A DNA stretch of 64,000 nt, from the NCBI RefSeq assembly GCF_963169125.1, contig NC_084802.1, positions 27,409,107 to 27,473,106 on the forward strand, given 5' to 3'. The notes below the pieces were generated by a model. It was not told where the DNA came from. It did no database searches and was given only the letters and a program-made list of their open reading frames with translations. The stretch is from Humulus lupulus (taxonomy: Eukaryota > Streptophyta > Magnoliopsida > Rosales > Cannabaceae). Position numbers and translations under genes: made by a program. Shown here in pieces: positions 11,669 to 24,392 of the stretch. The first letter of the stretch is position 1. Every line of letters starts with the position of its first letter.

Positions 11669-12171
11669 GCTTGATGGTGATTCGATGGTGCTCGATGTCA
11701 ACTCCATGGGGCCTTCAAAATCATGATTTTTCATGAAAAACGACTTTGCTCGATAGTGTTCGATGCAATTCTTGCAAGAGACATAATTTTTCACTCGGGT
11801 GTCCGTTTGGGTAGAATTTTTTTTATTTTGGGTATTTTTTTCAAGATCTACATGTTTGTCATGCTAATATGCACATTTGTGAAGTGTAACACTTGAAAAA
11901 AAAAATACAAAAATGCAAGCATACCTCATGTTTAAGACCTCTTTTGGTATGTTTTCAAGTTTAAACTTCTCAAATGTGCATATGAGCATGTCAAACGTGT
12001 AGATCTTGAAAAAAATACCCAAAATAAAAAAAAAATCACCCCAAACGGACACCCGAGTGAAAAATTATGTCTCTTACAAGAATAGCATCGAGCATCATTG
12101 AGCCACCATCGAGCAAAGTCGTTTTTTCATGAACAATCTTGATTTTGAAGGCACCATCGAGCACTATCAAG
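11669..12171. mobile_element. Foldback element with long inverted arms
   Basis: The arms 11669-11886 and 11947-12171 are imperfect reverse complements, including GAGACATAATTTTTCACTCG and its complement and the GTGTCCGTTTGGG block. They are separated by about 60 bp. The outer ends carry repeated CGATGGTGCTCGATG-like units. Such long-arm, short-spacer elements are usually non-autonomous MULE-type or foldback transposons. A target duplication could not be fixed because LTR D abuts the right side. Confidence 0.7.
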
Positions 12172-12349
12172 AAAACTATAAACAAGTGCATGAACAGTCA
12201 ATACAAACTCAAGATGCATATCTAGCATGCCCAACATTAATAACCTACTCATTCATGCATACAATTACGAATAAATGATCATAAGATCATTTTGGGGCCC
12301 GTTGCCCTAAATAGATGACCATAGAGTCAATCCAGGGCCCTATGCCCTA

Positions 12350-14953
12350 TGTAACGCCCCAAACTCCAGGGACCGTTACGGTGTGCCTTGTAAACAGTGC
12401 TAAACTCGCTAATCGAGTCATTTGGCCAAAACGTGTAACTAAGTATGATTAGCGGTTTAGGGTCTAAACATTTTGGTTAAGATGTAACGTTTCACTAGAA
12501 CGTTTAATATATATATATATATTGGGATCCCGAAAATAAAGTTTCAGAGTTTATTACAGAAAGTATTTACAACAGGCCGTTCTAAGCGGCAAAACAGGGT
12601 TCAACCCTAGTTCCACTTTAAACCTCGGCCGTGGCGGACGAGCAGCTGCATATGTACACATCATCACCTAAGCTCTCCAACTCAAGGATGGTCCAGCTTC
12701 CTCTTGCCTTTACCTGCACCACGTAGCACCCGTGACCCAAAGCCCAGCAAGAAAACACCATATAACATGATATGATATCAACAACAACCATAGTAACCAT
12801 TCGGAACCAACGGTCCATACAGATAGGTGACAATAGCCAAAAGTCACAGTAATGAGCATCGCTCCCTCTAGCCATGTGACGATAGGGTCACCAGGGCTCA
12901 ACTGATAAGTGGTTCTTTCATAAGCTTGGTTAGGACAGGTGCAAGGTGATTTGTCACCAGCATAACCTTCCTCACGACTCTAGAGTCGAAACTATGGACA
13001 ACGTCCCTTAGCCTTGTGACAAACAGTCACCGGGGTCATATACCTTGGCTATAGTCATCTGGTCGTAGACCAGGCAAGCGCTTATAGTTCTCATTGACCT
13101 TCCGGTCGGTCCAGCACTAATACCCCATATGAGTCATTCAATGCCGACCTCGATTGGATCCAATCTTTATTTGGCCCGGCGTTTCCAACGCACTGCCACC
13201 TCTGACCCTTGGGTCGGTAAAGCACGACCAGTGCTCAGCCCGTGGTGAACTTAACTAATAAGTCACAGCTTCACAGACGGATCTGACACCATTGTCGATT
13301 CTGACTAGTAAGTCAGCGCCATACACAGGTAAGCCATGCCACCAAACATATATCACATGTCCAATGTCCACAAACAAGGTATTTAGCATGCTTACTAACA
13401 GATACCAGTACAATTAGGACCATGCACAACCACAGAGGCTCAAGCTCTGAACAATATCATACCCGGTATACAAAGCATGTTAAATCACATGTTTCTTATG
13501 CATCATATGCAACATATTCAACAATCCAACATGCACCAATAACAGCCATGCATGTCACATTTAACAGTCAACCAACATGCATCAAGAATAGCCATGCATG
13601 TCATACATAATAATCAACCGACATGCATCATAATAGCCATGCATGTCTCATATACACAAGGTGCAGTTTTCTTACCTCAAATCCGAGCTAGAACCAATAT
13701 AAGAACGACCCTTGAGAACGGCCAACCTTTAAGCCCTTAGCGGTCACCTAATCATAACCAAATATAGAACACCATCAATAACATGATAACCAAAGGTTTT
13801 CAAACCAATATCTAGCCTCCAAGAGATCAATCCAAACTAATCCAAGTAGTAGGGACACTCCTGAGGCCCGTAGCTAAGTTCCCAGGGTCAAAACAAGCAA
13901 ACGGGGTGAAAACAGGGCAAGGGCTGCGGCCCTAGCACCTTGGGCCGCGGCCCCCAAAATTTCCAGAGGCAAGCGCCGCGGTGCCCCACACAAGGGTCGC
14001 GGCGCCCAGCGAAACAGAAAGGCCACCTGCTAACTCGAGCTAGGGCCGCGGCGCCCAAGAACAGGGCCGCGTCGCCCAACCCAGAACCATTCTCCAACGT
14101 GTTTTCAACACTTCAAAGTCCCCAAAAACACACCTAAACATTCCCCAATCATCAAAACAAAGTTCCCAAGCTTCCCAATACCTCAAAACCCTTAAAACCC
14201 AAGGTTCAAACAAACCAAAAACTCAACGATTCACAAAATCAATTCAAAGCTTAGAAACTCGGAATAACTCAAAACTTAAACTTCAATTACCTTTGATTGG
14301 GTTGTTTTTCATAAAATCCTTCGGCTAAGAAGCTTCTATTCTTTCCTAGGATCGCTATGCCTCAACCCTCGCTTGATTCCGACTCCTAGAACTCAAGATT
14401 TCCTCAAAAATGCTCAAACGGTAAAACGGACTGTCTTTGAGAGAGAACGAGAGGTTTCTAACGTACGTTCTTATCTGACAAGCTACTTCAAGCTTAAGTA
14501 ACCTCAAATAAAACTTAGTGCTCGGGATCCCGAAAACACCCCCGGGGATACTATAGTCAAAACTTCCAGAATTCCATCCTGATCTCAAATACTCCCAATC
14601 CATCACCAAATAAACATTTCTATTACCCCAAAATTGACCCCGTTATGACAAAACTGCTAATCCATTATATATGACCGTCTCATGTCGAATAGCTCGAATA
14701 TATCTCCATAATAATAAAATCTCATTCACAAATTACATTATGCACCCAATTTACAAATATGCTCTCAGCAGGCCAAATTACCAAAATGCCCTTATCATTA
14801 TAAATACACCCATATGCATGCATTTACCATCATATAATAATATAATTCACGTAAACATGCATATAATCATTAAATACAATAATAAATCAATTATGGCCCT
14901 CCCGGCCTCCTAATCAAGGTCCTAAACCTTATTAGGAAATTTGGGGCATTACA
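12350..14953 (-). mobile_element. Solo LTR, TAACG family, copy C
   Basis: It starts TGTAACGCCCC and ends GGGGCATTACA, is 2604 bp long, and has the target duplication CCCTA (12345-12349 and 14954-14958). No internal domain is present. It carries the hairpin series (12945-13280), palindrome GATTGGATCCAATC (13152-13165), conserved block (12702-12755, minus strand) and GC-rich cassette (13915-14085). The simplest of the complete copies, with no later insertion. Confidence 0.93.
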
Positions 14954-15625
14954 CCCTAGCTATGTGACCATAGAGTCACCTGGGGCCCTAGCCCTTAGCC
15001 TGAGTAACTAGCCATAGAGCTAGCCAAGCGCTTTGTTTTCCAACGACCATAGGGTCGGCCAACGTAATAGTACGTCCCTAATTAGGCCTAAGCCTCTCGA
15101 CCAGCGTGCAGCGTGCTATTGCACCCCTTGACTAATAAGTCAAGGCCTTAACCATATATTAAGATACAGATACAGATAAGCATAATTAAGAAAATACAAG
15201 TATGCATGCATATTAATCATATATTTCAGCCAATTAAATACATACATAGTAATAACCATGTTCCTTAACGATGTCGATCCCTAACTACGCAGACAATGCA
15301 AGCAATCATTAAACAATTATCCAAACACTGAGCATTCAAGCATGCTTAATCAACAAGCATAAACATAACCTTAATCACGCTCATTTTCAAGGGCATGAGC
15401 CCTATTCATAGTTACATTTAACAACTGGCCCAAGCCTTAATCACATATATCACATATTGGGTGTAATTTTCTTACCTTAGGTCCGAGTGCAATGTATATT
15501 AAGAATGACCCTCAAGCACGTTCCTAGTTCCGAGCCCCTAGCGATAACCTAGTCACAACCATAATAGAGAATCCCGTCAATAATGAGCGAATAAAGGCTT
15601 CTGGACTGAGTCCTAGGCTCCGGGA

Positions 15626-17585
15626 TGATAACTCTACAAAATAGAGTTATTTTACCATATTTTATATGCTAATTGTTGCTTAGTTCTTGAGTTTTTAATT
15701 AACTTATTAAGTTTTTATGTAATTTTTAATTTATTAGTCTTATTGTAGTTTTCTAGATTTTTATATGTTTTTATAGATATTCTATTATAGTATGTTGTAA
15801 TTTAATTATATGAAATTTGTATTGTTAAGTTAGAAGTTAAAAGTGTAATTCTTTTGAACTTAAATGCTATATTAAATTAAGTTATAATCAATATTTTCAA
15901 ATAATTAATATGATTTATTTATAATTGAAAATATTTGATTGTTATTTAATTTATTTTTATCTTGTAGGAATTATGTTGTATTTTTGGAAAAAAGTAAAGA
16001 AATCAAAAGTGGAATTTGTGAAGAAAGAAAAAATGGCAAATTTCAAGGATATTGGCATTTTCCCAATTGGGCCTGCCACCTTTGGCCCACGTGCACCTCC
16101 AAGCTGCCTCTCCCAGCCATGCGTCTGGCACAGCCCCACGACTCAGCTTTTCCTCCCCAGCCGCCACCTGTCCCAACTGCATCAACAAGAGTACTCAGCA
16201 TCACCCCAACGCCCAACCACATCCATTTCCTCCCTAGCACTACAGCTTCTTCCCAGCACCAATTCCTCCTTGCAAGGCCAGCCGTGGCCCAATTCATCAG
16301 CCAGCCCCAATGCCCAGTTAGGCCCAATCCAAGACAGTCTCCTCCCTGCCATCCCACCACTCGCCCCAACCCACAAGCCCACGCATGCTATCCGCCTGCC
16401 ACCAGCAGCCTAATAGCTGCATTTTTTAGCCTAAAATTGCCTAAGTGTACCATTTGTCCCCTATGCTCAAAATGCCACTTTTTACCCATTTTTCTACACA
16501 TTTTTCACCACAATATCATTATTACACCCTATAATTTACCTCTACATACCATATTTATTTTATTTAATTAAACTAATCAATTTAATTAATTTAAATTGAT
16601 TATTTTTATAATCTCATTTTGGCTATAAATATGGAGTTTCAAGACCATTTTAGGGTGATTAATTTTTGGTTACTATCTTCTTTTCTCCCATTTTCTCTCT
16701 ACCATCCTTTCTTCCATTTTGGGTTTTTCAAGAGCATTTTGCAAGTATGTATGTCATTTATTTTGTAATTTCTACTCTAGTTATGTGCTTCTAATCTTTT
16801 TCATAAGAATATTAAGATCATGATGAAGCAACTTGTAACTAGGTAATGTTTATGTTGTATGTTGATTTCCCTTGTAATGCAACAAGTTTATGGATTTTTC
16901 TTCTTCATATATGTCTTTCATCTTTAATATCTCATATTTTAGATTGTGAAATAATATGCACTTTGTTCTTCTTTTTGCAAAAACATAATATTCTTTGTGT
17001 AAGATGTGTCATTAAATTGTACACATCTATGCTTAGAACAAAAATATTATGTTTTGACTTATAAATAATGTTCATTGATTTATTTGTTATTTCATTAGAT
17101 TGATTTACACTAAATGCTTTGAAATTATAATTTTGAAAAGTGAAGAAAAATCCTATCTTTTTAGAAGAAATTTGTGCTTAAAATTATAAATCTATTTGGA
17201 AAATGATAGTTTGAATTATTTTAACTATCATTAAAACTTGGGAATCAATATACTAATAAATATTATTAAACTTACATTTTGTGGATTCTAGTATCTTAAT
17301 AATCTTTTCTTTTAACACTTATTTTCAACTCATTATTGCTTTATTTTTATTCTCTTAAATAGCTTTATTTTTCAATCTTTTATTTTATGTTCATAATATT
17401 AAAACTCATCAATCTTTGGAGCTAGGTTAGAATTTATTACTTTTGATTTAAAATAGTTTTCTCTTTTCGATTTTAGACAACTCCTTTGGGTTCGACATCA
17501 TTGCTTACACGATCACTATTCTATATGAACGATTCGTGCGCTTGCAATTTATAAATTTTTAAACATACTTGTTTTGGGTCCACCA
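15626..17585 (+). mobile_element. Solo LTR of the TGATAACT gypsy-like family, copy X2
   Basis: It begins TGATAACTCTAC and ends GGGTCCACCA. The flanks CGGGA (15621-15625) and CGGAA (17586-17590) are a target duplication with one mismatch. It is the plus-strand sister of X1 (4249-6227). Its first 25 bases form a hairpin, AATAACTCTA against TAGAGTTATT. A GC-rich island (about 16070-16420) interrupts the AT-rich sequence and encodes proline-rich chance ORFs. No internal retrotransposon genes. Confidence 0.88.
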
Positions 17586-17660
17586 CGGAACGTCGAATTC
17601 TACTAATCCGGGTAGTAGGATCGATCCCGAGCCCTTAGTTTTGAGTTCCCGCACTCAAAA

Positions 17661-19954
17661 TGTAACGACCCAAAATTACTAATAAGGCTTAAGGGCCTTG
17701 ATTAGTATGTCGGGAGGTCATAATTGATTTATGTGTGAATTTATTAGTTTAATGCATGATTCTATGATAAGTATGCTTGTATGGTTATATGAATGTAAAT
17801 GTGATTATATACTATAATTGTGAAGACCACATTATTATGTGGGTAATTCTGCAGCATGCGACTTGAGGCAATCCTAGGGAGCTAGTTAACGGGAGAGTCA
17901 CAACGGGACCTAATACTTGACTTGGAGCAAGTCAAGGGGTATTTCGGGTATTAGATGGTTATTAGTGTTATCGGGTTATGAAAATAAATAATTTGAGATA
18001 TATTTGAGGTTGGGAAGCTTAGGTGGGAATACTAGGGAATTTTACCATTTTGCCCTCGGTGACGTTTCCGGTACCCCGAGCCTTGGGATTGAATTAATTG
18101 CCTAAGGATAGACTAAGTAAAATATAGAACTCGGTGGAACAAAAGCCAAAATCGACCTTCCCTCCTCTTCTCTTTCTCTCTCAAAGAAAACCACAAGGAA
18201 CTAAGAAGAATTTGGCTGAAATTCAGAGAATTTGAGCTGTGATTTAGGAGATTAGCTCAAGAATTAGCTAAGGATTCAATCAAGGATTAAGGTAAGTCAT
18301 AAGCTTTATGCGTGGTGGTTAAATTATGTAGTTATGGCTAAGTTTTGAGGTGTTTATGGATTTTGACGTTGAAGGACTGAATTGAAGCTTGGAATTTGGG
18401 AGTTAGCTCATAAACTTCTTAGAGGATTGATTCATCAGTGAAGGTAAGCTCGAATTTAAGGTCTAATGTCTGAATCTTAGTGTTTTCTTGACTGGTTTTG
18501 GAGTTCTTGAGTGTGTGGGTTTCAGAAATTAAAATGGTGTTTTGATGAGTTTTTAGATTAGGTTTCTGCTGGCTTAAGCTTCTGAAATCATGCAGGAATG
18601 TTTATGATAATTGAGTTATGGAATTGGGATGGTTTTGAGTGAGGTTTGAGAGTAAAAAATGGTGGTTTTTCTAGGTTCGAAGGGGGCGGGCCGCGACATA
18701 GTTCTTGGTGAGTTGCGGCCCTCCGAAGCTGATGTGTGCTGGAGAAGGAGGGCGGGCCGCGACATGGGGCTTGTAGGGCTGCGGCCCGTGTCTGGTTCTG
18801 GGCGAGGATGAGCCTCTGTTTGGGGCCATGTTGTGGCATAGGGAGCTTAAGCTACGACCCTTAAGGAAATTTGGGTTTTTGAGATTTTAAGCATGGGAAT
18901 TTAACCTAGGGTGGTCGGGATCGATCTACTACCGTGTTTGGTGGAATTCGATGTTCTGGAGACTAGAACCTTATCTAGAAGCTTTTTTACAATTATTAAT
19001 GGTATCCCTTATCTTGGTTGTGACTAGGTACTAAGTTAGGGCTCGAGAAACGGATCGTGCTCAAGAGGCATCTCTCGTAATCAGTATACTTGGAAATTAA
19101 AGGTAAGAAAACTGCACCCGGTTGTGAATTGATAATGGGACTAAGGGCTCCCTATTTTGTATGCTTATTGAAGGATGGTATTATGCCATGTGGATAATAA
19201 ACAAACGACCTAAGAGTGCCAGAGTTTATATTGGCGTACAGGGTGCGGCTCAGCCACTAGTAGCTAAGGACAACTTATTATGCACTAAACTCGGTTTAAG
19301 CGGACCGGAGTCAGTGGGGTAAACAGAGGGTGCGACCTAAGGGCGTCGACCTTAATTATCATGTGATTTGATTATTGTTATTGATAGATGGATTTGTCAT
19401 ACTGAATAGCTGAGTGTTGGTTGGTTGATTCCTTGGTTATGTCTATGTGCTGTGTGATTAATGTGGTATGCTAAGTGTATCAACATGCTTAAAGGGTTAA
19501 TCAATTGTTATCATTGTTTGTTCTATAATGTTATGTTTTCTTGCTGGGCCTTGGCTCATGGGTGCTACGTGGTGCAGGTAAAGGCAAGGGCAAGCTTGAT
19601 CAGCCCTGAATTGGAGAGCTCAGAAGGCAGAATGTACATGATCAACTGCTTGACCGCCACGGTTGAGGAGGAGACAGGGAACAGGAGGACCATAAATGCC
19701 TGTTTTTCCCTTAGAGTGGCTAGTGGTTGTTTGTACACTGGAAATTTTGTAAACTGACTTATAAATGCTGTTTCTTTTGGGATCCCATGTGTAAAGTGTT
19801 TAATTATATGAAATGTATCTTTTGAGACCAAAACCTTTTAACCCTAGCTCATTAATGGTTTCAGTGACATGTTTTTAACTAAATGACTTGAATAACAATT
19901 CCTGCACCTTTACAAATACAAAATGTAGTGGTATTGGCTATCCAGGGCGTTACA
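17661..19954 (+). mobile_element. Solo LTR, TAACG family, copy E (opposite orientation)
   Basis: It starts TGTAACGACCC and ends GGGCGTTACA, is 2294 bp long, and has the perfect duplication CAAAA (17656-17660 and 19955-19959). In this orientation there is a CT-rich leader-like tract (18160-18185), several AAGGTAAG donor-like sites, the GC-rich cassette (18680-18850) and the conserved block at 19536-19589. These features suggest this is the sense orientation of the family. No internal region. Confidence 0.92.
19536..19589 (+). other. Conserved 54-bp block of TAACG LTRs (copy E)
   Basis: Reads FSCWALAHGCYVVQVKAR. Copy C on the minus strand (12702-12755) reads FSCWALGHGCYVVQVKAR, and both continue to a shared ELES a few codons on. 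It overlaps a CAG/GTAAAG donor-like site. Confidence 0.7.
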
Positions 19955-21130
19955 CAAAACCTCATGGGGCTCAAAAGCCCTTCAAGCGCTGCGGCCCAAG
20001 GCAAAAGAGTCACAACCCACCTTAAGTCAGAGAGCCCAAGGGCTCTCCTCTAGACCACACGCGTCGCGGCGTGACCCTACTAGCGTCGTGACTCAAATGG
20101 AGGTTCCGCACCTCCTTCTCCTTGAGTTCATGAGAGTCGCGGCGCCTCAAGAACAGGATCACAACTCGACATGAAAACCCAATTTTTTCCCAATTTTCTT
20201 CAAGCCAAATCTAACCAAAAACCTATCCAAACCTAGCTAAATCCCAAAAACAAAGTTTCCAAACAACTCAACACTTCAATACCATCAAAACCTAAGCTAA
20301 AACTTGGCCAAAACCTCATCAAATCTCCAAATTCAGATTTTCTAAAACTCATCTAAAAACTAGAGAAACACAGATTTAAGGCTAGAAATCGTTACCTCTG
20401 CTGCCCAACACGATGCCAAGCTTTTCCCTGAACAATCCTGAGCCTAACCTAGCTTCGATTCCTCCTAAATTGCAAGAATTCCCAAGGAAATTGAGAGAGT
20501 GTGTGTGTGAACAAGAGAGAGGGAGAGCTGAGAGAGAGTTTAACGTGTTTTTCTGTTTATGCGAGGTTACTTAGAGTTCAAGTAACTCTAAGTAAATTCG
20601 AGGCCCGGGTCCCCAAAAACGTCCCTGTGTGTAAAATGGTCAAATTTCCCAAAATTTCCTCCTAATCTCACTAACTCCAGATATATCCTCAAATATTTAT
20701 CCATGTTACCCAATATCTCGATAATGCACTAAATACCCAAAATACCTCTTGACTCACCCCGAGTCGAGTATTTGGTCTCGTTGTGACTTTCCCGCTAACT
20801 TGTTCCCTAGAATCGCCTCGTGCCAAGTAACCCAAATATATTTGCATAATAATGTGGTCTCACACATATATCACATATATGCACATATACTCTAAGTACA
20901 CCCGTAATAGGCCAAATTACGAAAATCACCATTCTAATAAGAAACGGCCTCACATGCATATTTAATACACCTAAACATGCATATCTAGTCATATTATAAT
21001 ATAACCCACGTAATCATATAATGATACACATATATATTACTAAACACATATTTCATAATTAAAACATATAATTTTCCATCCTGACCCCCTAATCAAGGCC
21101 CTAAGCCTTATTATTAATGAAAGACGTTTT

Positions 21131-23498
21131 GTTTAGTTTTGTAGTATGAAGAATTGAACTATTTGTTTTGTTTTCAATAAAAGATGAGACTCCAGATTTT
21201 CTTTTGTTTTTAAAGGGCATTAGTTGCTGAATTATTAGTAAAATTTATGCAATTTAATTTGAGTCTCATTTTCTTATTTAAATAAATTATAAAAGTGCAC
21301 GCTCATGACGCTCTAAGAGATTGGGGCGTTAGAGATCATCAAACCTAGTTTTATCTTTTCTTCTTCTTCTTTATTTTATTTTATTTTATTTTTTAAAATT
21401 TCAAACCATGAATTTTTATTCTTGTTTGGTACAATTTTCCATTATGAACATGAACTGAATACTTTTTCTAGGACTTTAATGGAACTCTATGTTTATAAAA
21501 AAAAGTTTTCTTTTAAAGTCTTTATTTGATGTTCATATTGATTGTTTACATTGATTTGTGCTTAATGCTTTTCAAAGAGAGATTAACTTTGAAATTTATT
21601 TAGTAATTTAAGTGGAACTTGTAAGAGAAAACATAAGTTAGATCTAATCATTAGCCTAGGATTGACACATTTATGTTGATCTATGTTTAGGATAAGAACA
21701 TATCTAATCGACCTAGGTAGTCAGATTAGGGCTAGACTTAATGCTATTGATATATTTAAATTCTTTATAGAAATATTAGAATTAATCTATTGGCTGAATT
21801 CGCTTGTGATTTGGGAAAACCTTGTGAATACATAGGAACCCTAGACTGGCAATTAGAACGTTAAAATGAAGGTGAAGAAAGATGTTTATGGAAGACCATA
21901 GGGGGGAAATTAAAGACCTAGAATTCTTAATTCATGAAATTCTTGATTTCTAATTGTGTTATTTATCTTATTGTTTTATTTCATTTTTTTAGTCTCTTTG
22001 AATTGTAACTAACTTGGATTGAAAGAAAAATAGTGATTGATATTTAAAACTTAAATATTTATCTCTGTGAGATCAATTTTAATATACTACTTGTAACGAT
22101 ATGTGGTCTTGCATAAGGTTGATCAAATCAATAACATTTTTTATGTTTTTAATTTTCTTTTATTTTTTATTCGGTTGGGTAGATTTTAGGTTTATGTATC
22201 TTAATCTTGTGGATTACTGTACTGATGTTGATTTTACAACTTGCAGGCTTCGATGATGACTATTATGCTAAACTCTTTGTACTTAACTGAGATGTTGAAT
22301 TTACGACTTGCAGGCTTCGATGATACTATTATGCTAAACTCTTGATGTCACTTGTTATTTGTTTTGAAGCTTTTTGACTTTATGCTTGACTTATCTTACT
22401 TGTTGTTAATGTTGTTATCTCTATCTTTTGATCACATGTCTATCTATGATTCTTATGCATTATGTGGCTTTGTGGGTATTGTAGAGACTTGGATTCATTT
22501 TGATTAGCATAGAAACAACTATAACTTACTTGAGTAACTTGTTGATGCAAAATCCTAGGTCTATGTTGTGTAGATATGATAGAGGCATTTTCTTTGGACC
22601 ATTTGAGCCAAAAAGCTAACCTAAAAATACAAGTTCTTTTGTTTTCCTTTTTGAGCCTAATTTTTGACACTTTATTCTTTGCTATTTATTCTTATCTTAA
22701 GCCTATGATTTTAAGACTTGAACTTGATTAAGGTTTATCCTTTATCGTCTTTTGTACCATAAACATAGGGTTGGATTGTGTTGATTAAGAAAATATGATG
22801 TAAAGTGGGGAATGAGGCTTGTTATGATAGTGTTATTTGAGAAGGTATTGTGTATTTATATTGAAAAAAAAGTGAGCTACACTAAATTTGTATTGTATTG
22901 AAAAGTTTCTTGTTAATAAAAAAAGAAAGTTGAAAAAGTGAAAAAAAAAAAAACAATGAACATGTTTGGGGGAGTTGTAACTCATTCATTCATGCAAAAT
23001 AGAAGCATGGAATGAAAAAATGAAGAAAATATTTGGAAAAAGGAAATTTTGTATTGTTGAGTTGGTTATTTTGTAAGTCTATGGTGTGCAAATGAGCCTA
23101 AATGTATTTTTTCCATCCACCATCCACCATTGACGCAAGCTTTATGTTATAAGCCTAATAAAGTCGTCTTGATATACATAATATTTGATTTACATTGGTG
23201 GAGATAAGTTGAACAAATAAGCTTATGAATGTTTTGATTGATTGATATATTTATTATTTTGTCTCGATGTACATGAGCTACACACTTGTTTGATATTATT
23301 AGAGATAACTTGCTCACTATTATAATGAGATGATGATATTAACAATTGAATATTGATTTGTTGAAATTTCAGTAATTTGTTTTGATTCACATATTGAGCG
23401 GGTGAAAATGAGTTTGTTAGTAATTTGAGATGATATGCCCTGAGTTTAAATAAACAGTTTTGTTTAATTTAGTGTCTTTAATTTTGTGCAGTTTAGGG
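21131..23498. repeat. Degenerate gypsy-like sequence, no gene recognised
   Basis: AT-rich sequence with phrases usual in Athila/Tat-type LTRs and their flanks, such as GGTAGTCAGATTAGGGCTAG (about 21717) and TAATATACTACTTGTAACGA (about 22081). A polypurine-like GTTTGGGGGAGTTG lies at about 22964. No gag or pol homology was found in any frame. The element type is inferred from these motifs only. Confidence 0.4.
22222..22346 (+). repeat. Two-copy tandem duplication of about 62 bp
   Basis: The block containing ACTTGCAGGCTTCGATGAT and ACTATTATGCTAAACTC occurs twice in succession with few differences (about 22222-22286 and 22287-22346). Confidence 0.85.
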
Positions 23499-24057
23499 TA
23501 GGGCTGAGCATAAAATCCGAAAAACCGAAAAAACCGTGTACACCGACCTACCGAACACCGAAAAAACCAAAACCGTTTAAACCGAAAACCGAAAAAACCG
23601 CCGACGGTGCAAACCGCCACTGTTTGGTCGGTTTGGAAATTTTGGGTGAACCGACCAAAAAAACCGAAACCGACCGAACACAATAAAATAATAATATAAT
23701 ATTATATAATTATTAATTATTAAAAATTAAATTTTTTAATAAAAAAAAAACTTAAGGCACTTATAAATGTAATTATGTTCTATATATTTATGTTTTAAAA
23801 ACATACAAAAATGGAATCTAACAATCCAAAAATTTTAATTTTTTAACTAAAACTTTCAAAAAAAATAAAAATAAATAAATAAATAATCAATTCGGTTTGG
23901 TCGGTTTAACCGACCAAACCGCGGTCCAAAACGGTCAGTTTTTTTTTAAACTAGTTTGGTTCGGTCGGTTTTCGGATTGCACCAATTCGAACTGAAAACT
24001 GAATTCTGAATTTTTTTTTGTGAAAAAACCGCCCAAACCGACCGATGCTCACCCCTA
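23499..24057. mobile_element. hAT-like non-autonomous element, copy 2
   Basis: Terminal inverted repeats TAGGGCTGAGCAT and TAGGGGTGAGCATCGG. The flanking 8-bp duplications are GTTTAGGG (23491-23498) and ATTTAGGG (24058-24065), one mismatch. The interior is dense in CCGAAAAACCG-like and inverted CGGTTTGGTCGG motifs, as in copy 1 at 11031-11582. It has no coding capacity. It sits about 340 bp upstream of the CPN10 start codon, so it could affect that promoter. Confidence 0.87.
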
Positions 24058-24392
24058 ATTTAGGGTGTGTTAGTTTTAGATGTTTTGAGAACTTGTTGTT
24101 TGCGATTATTGTAAGTTGCTTTTGCTTGAGTACAAGCATTTAAAAAAAAAAAAAAAACCCTAGTTTCTTAATCAGCTTGTCTTATTATATGGGCCCCAGG
24201 GCCAGCCAAAATGTATATGTGTGGGTAGGTAGTTAGAGACTTGAGATGAAGGGAACTGTCTAGAACTATCGGACCCGTCACGTGCTACCTTATCTTGCAC
24301 GCGCGAATTGTTTACACACTCACTTCCGCTACGGTGCTTCCAAAATCCAAACCCAAACCCAAAAACCCCTTTGAGCTTCCTCAACCTCATCC

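Larger units (their letters stand above)
12172..21130 (-). mobile_element. TAACG-family LTR, copy D (truncated, carries three insertions)
   Basis: The host sequence runs 12172-12349, 14954-15625, 17586-17660 and 19955 to about 21130. Copies C, X2 and E interrupt it, each with its own target duplication. Its left end is missing where the foldback element abuts; homology begins at the conserved AAGCCCAGCAAGAAAAC block seen in other copies. The right end is decayed: the family end GACGTTACA appears as GACGTTTTG. It keeps hairpins (12277-12292, 15126-15145) and a GC-rich cassette (about 19985-20160). Confidence 0.8.

Noticed and set aside
15925..16571. ORFs of 162 and 210 aa on the plus strand
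   Set aside because: They lie inside solo LTR X2 and are proline/serine-rich with no domain. The matching ORFs in X1 differ in frame and length, so coding is unlikely.
23417..23686. ORFs rich in KPKKP or FGFF
   Set aside because: They come from CCGAAAAACCG repeats of the hAT-like element.
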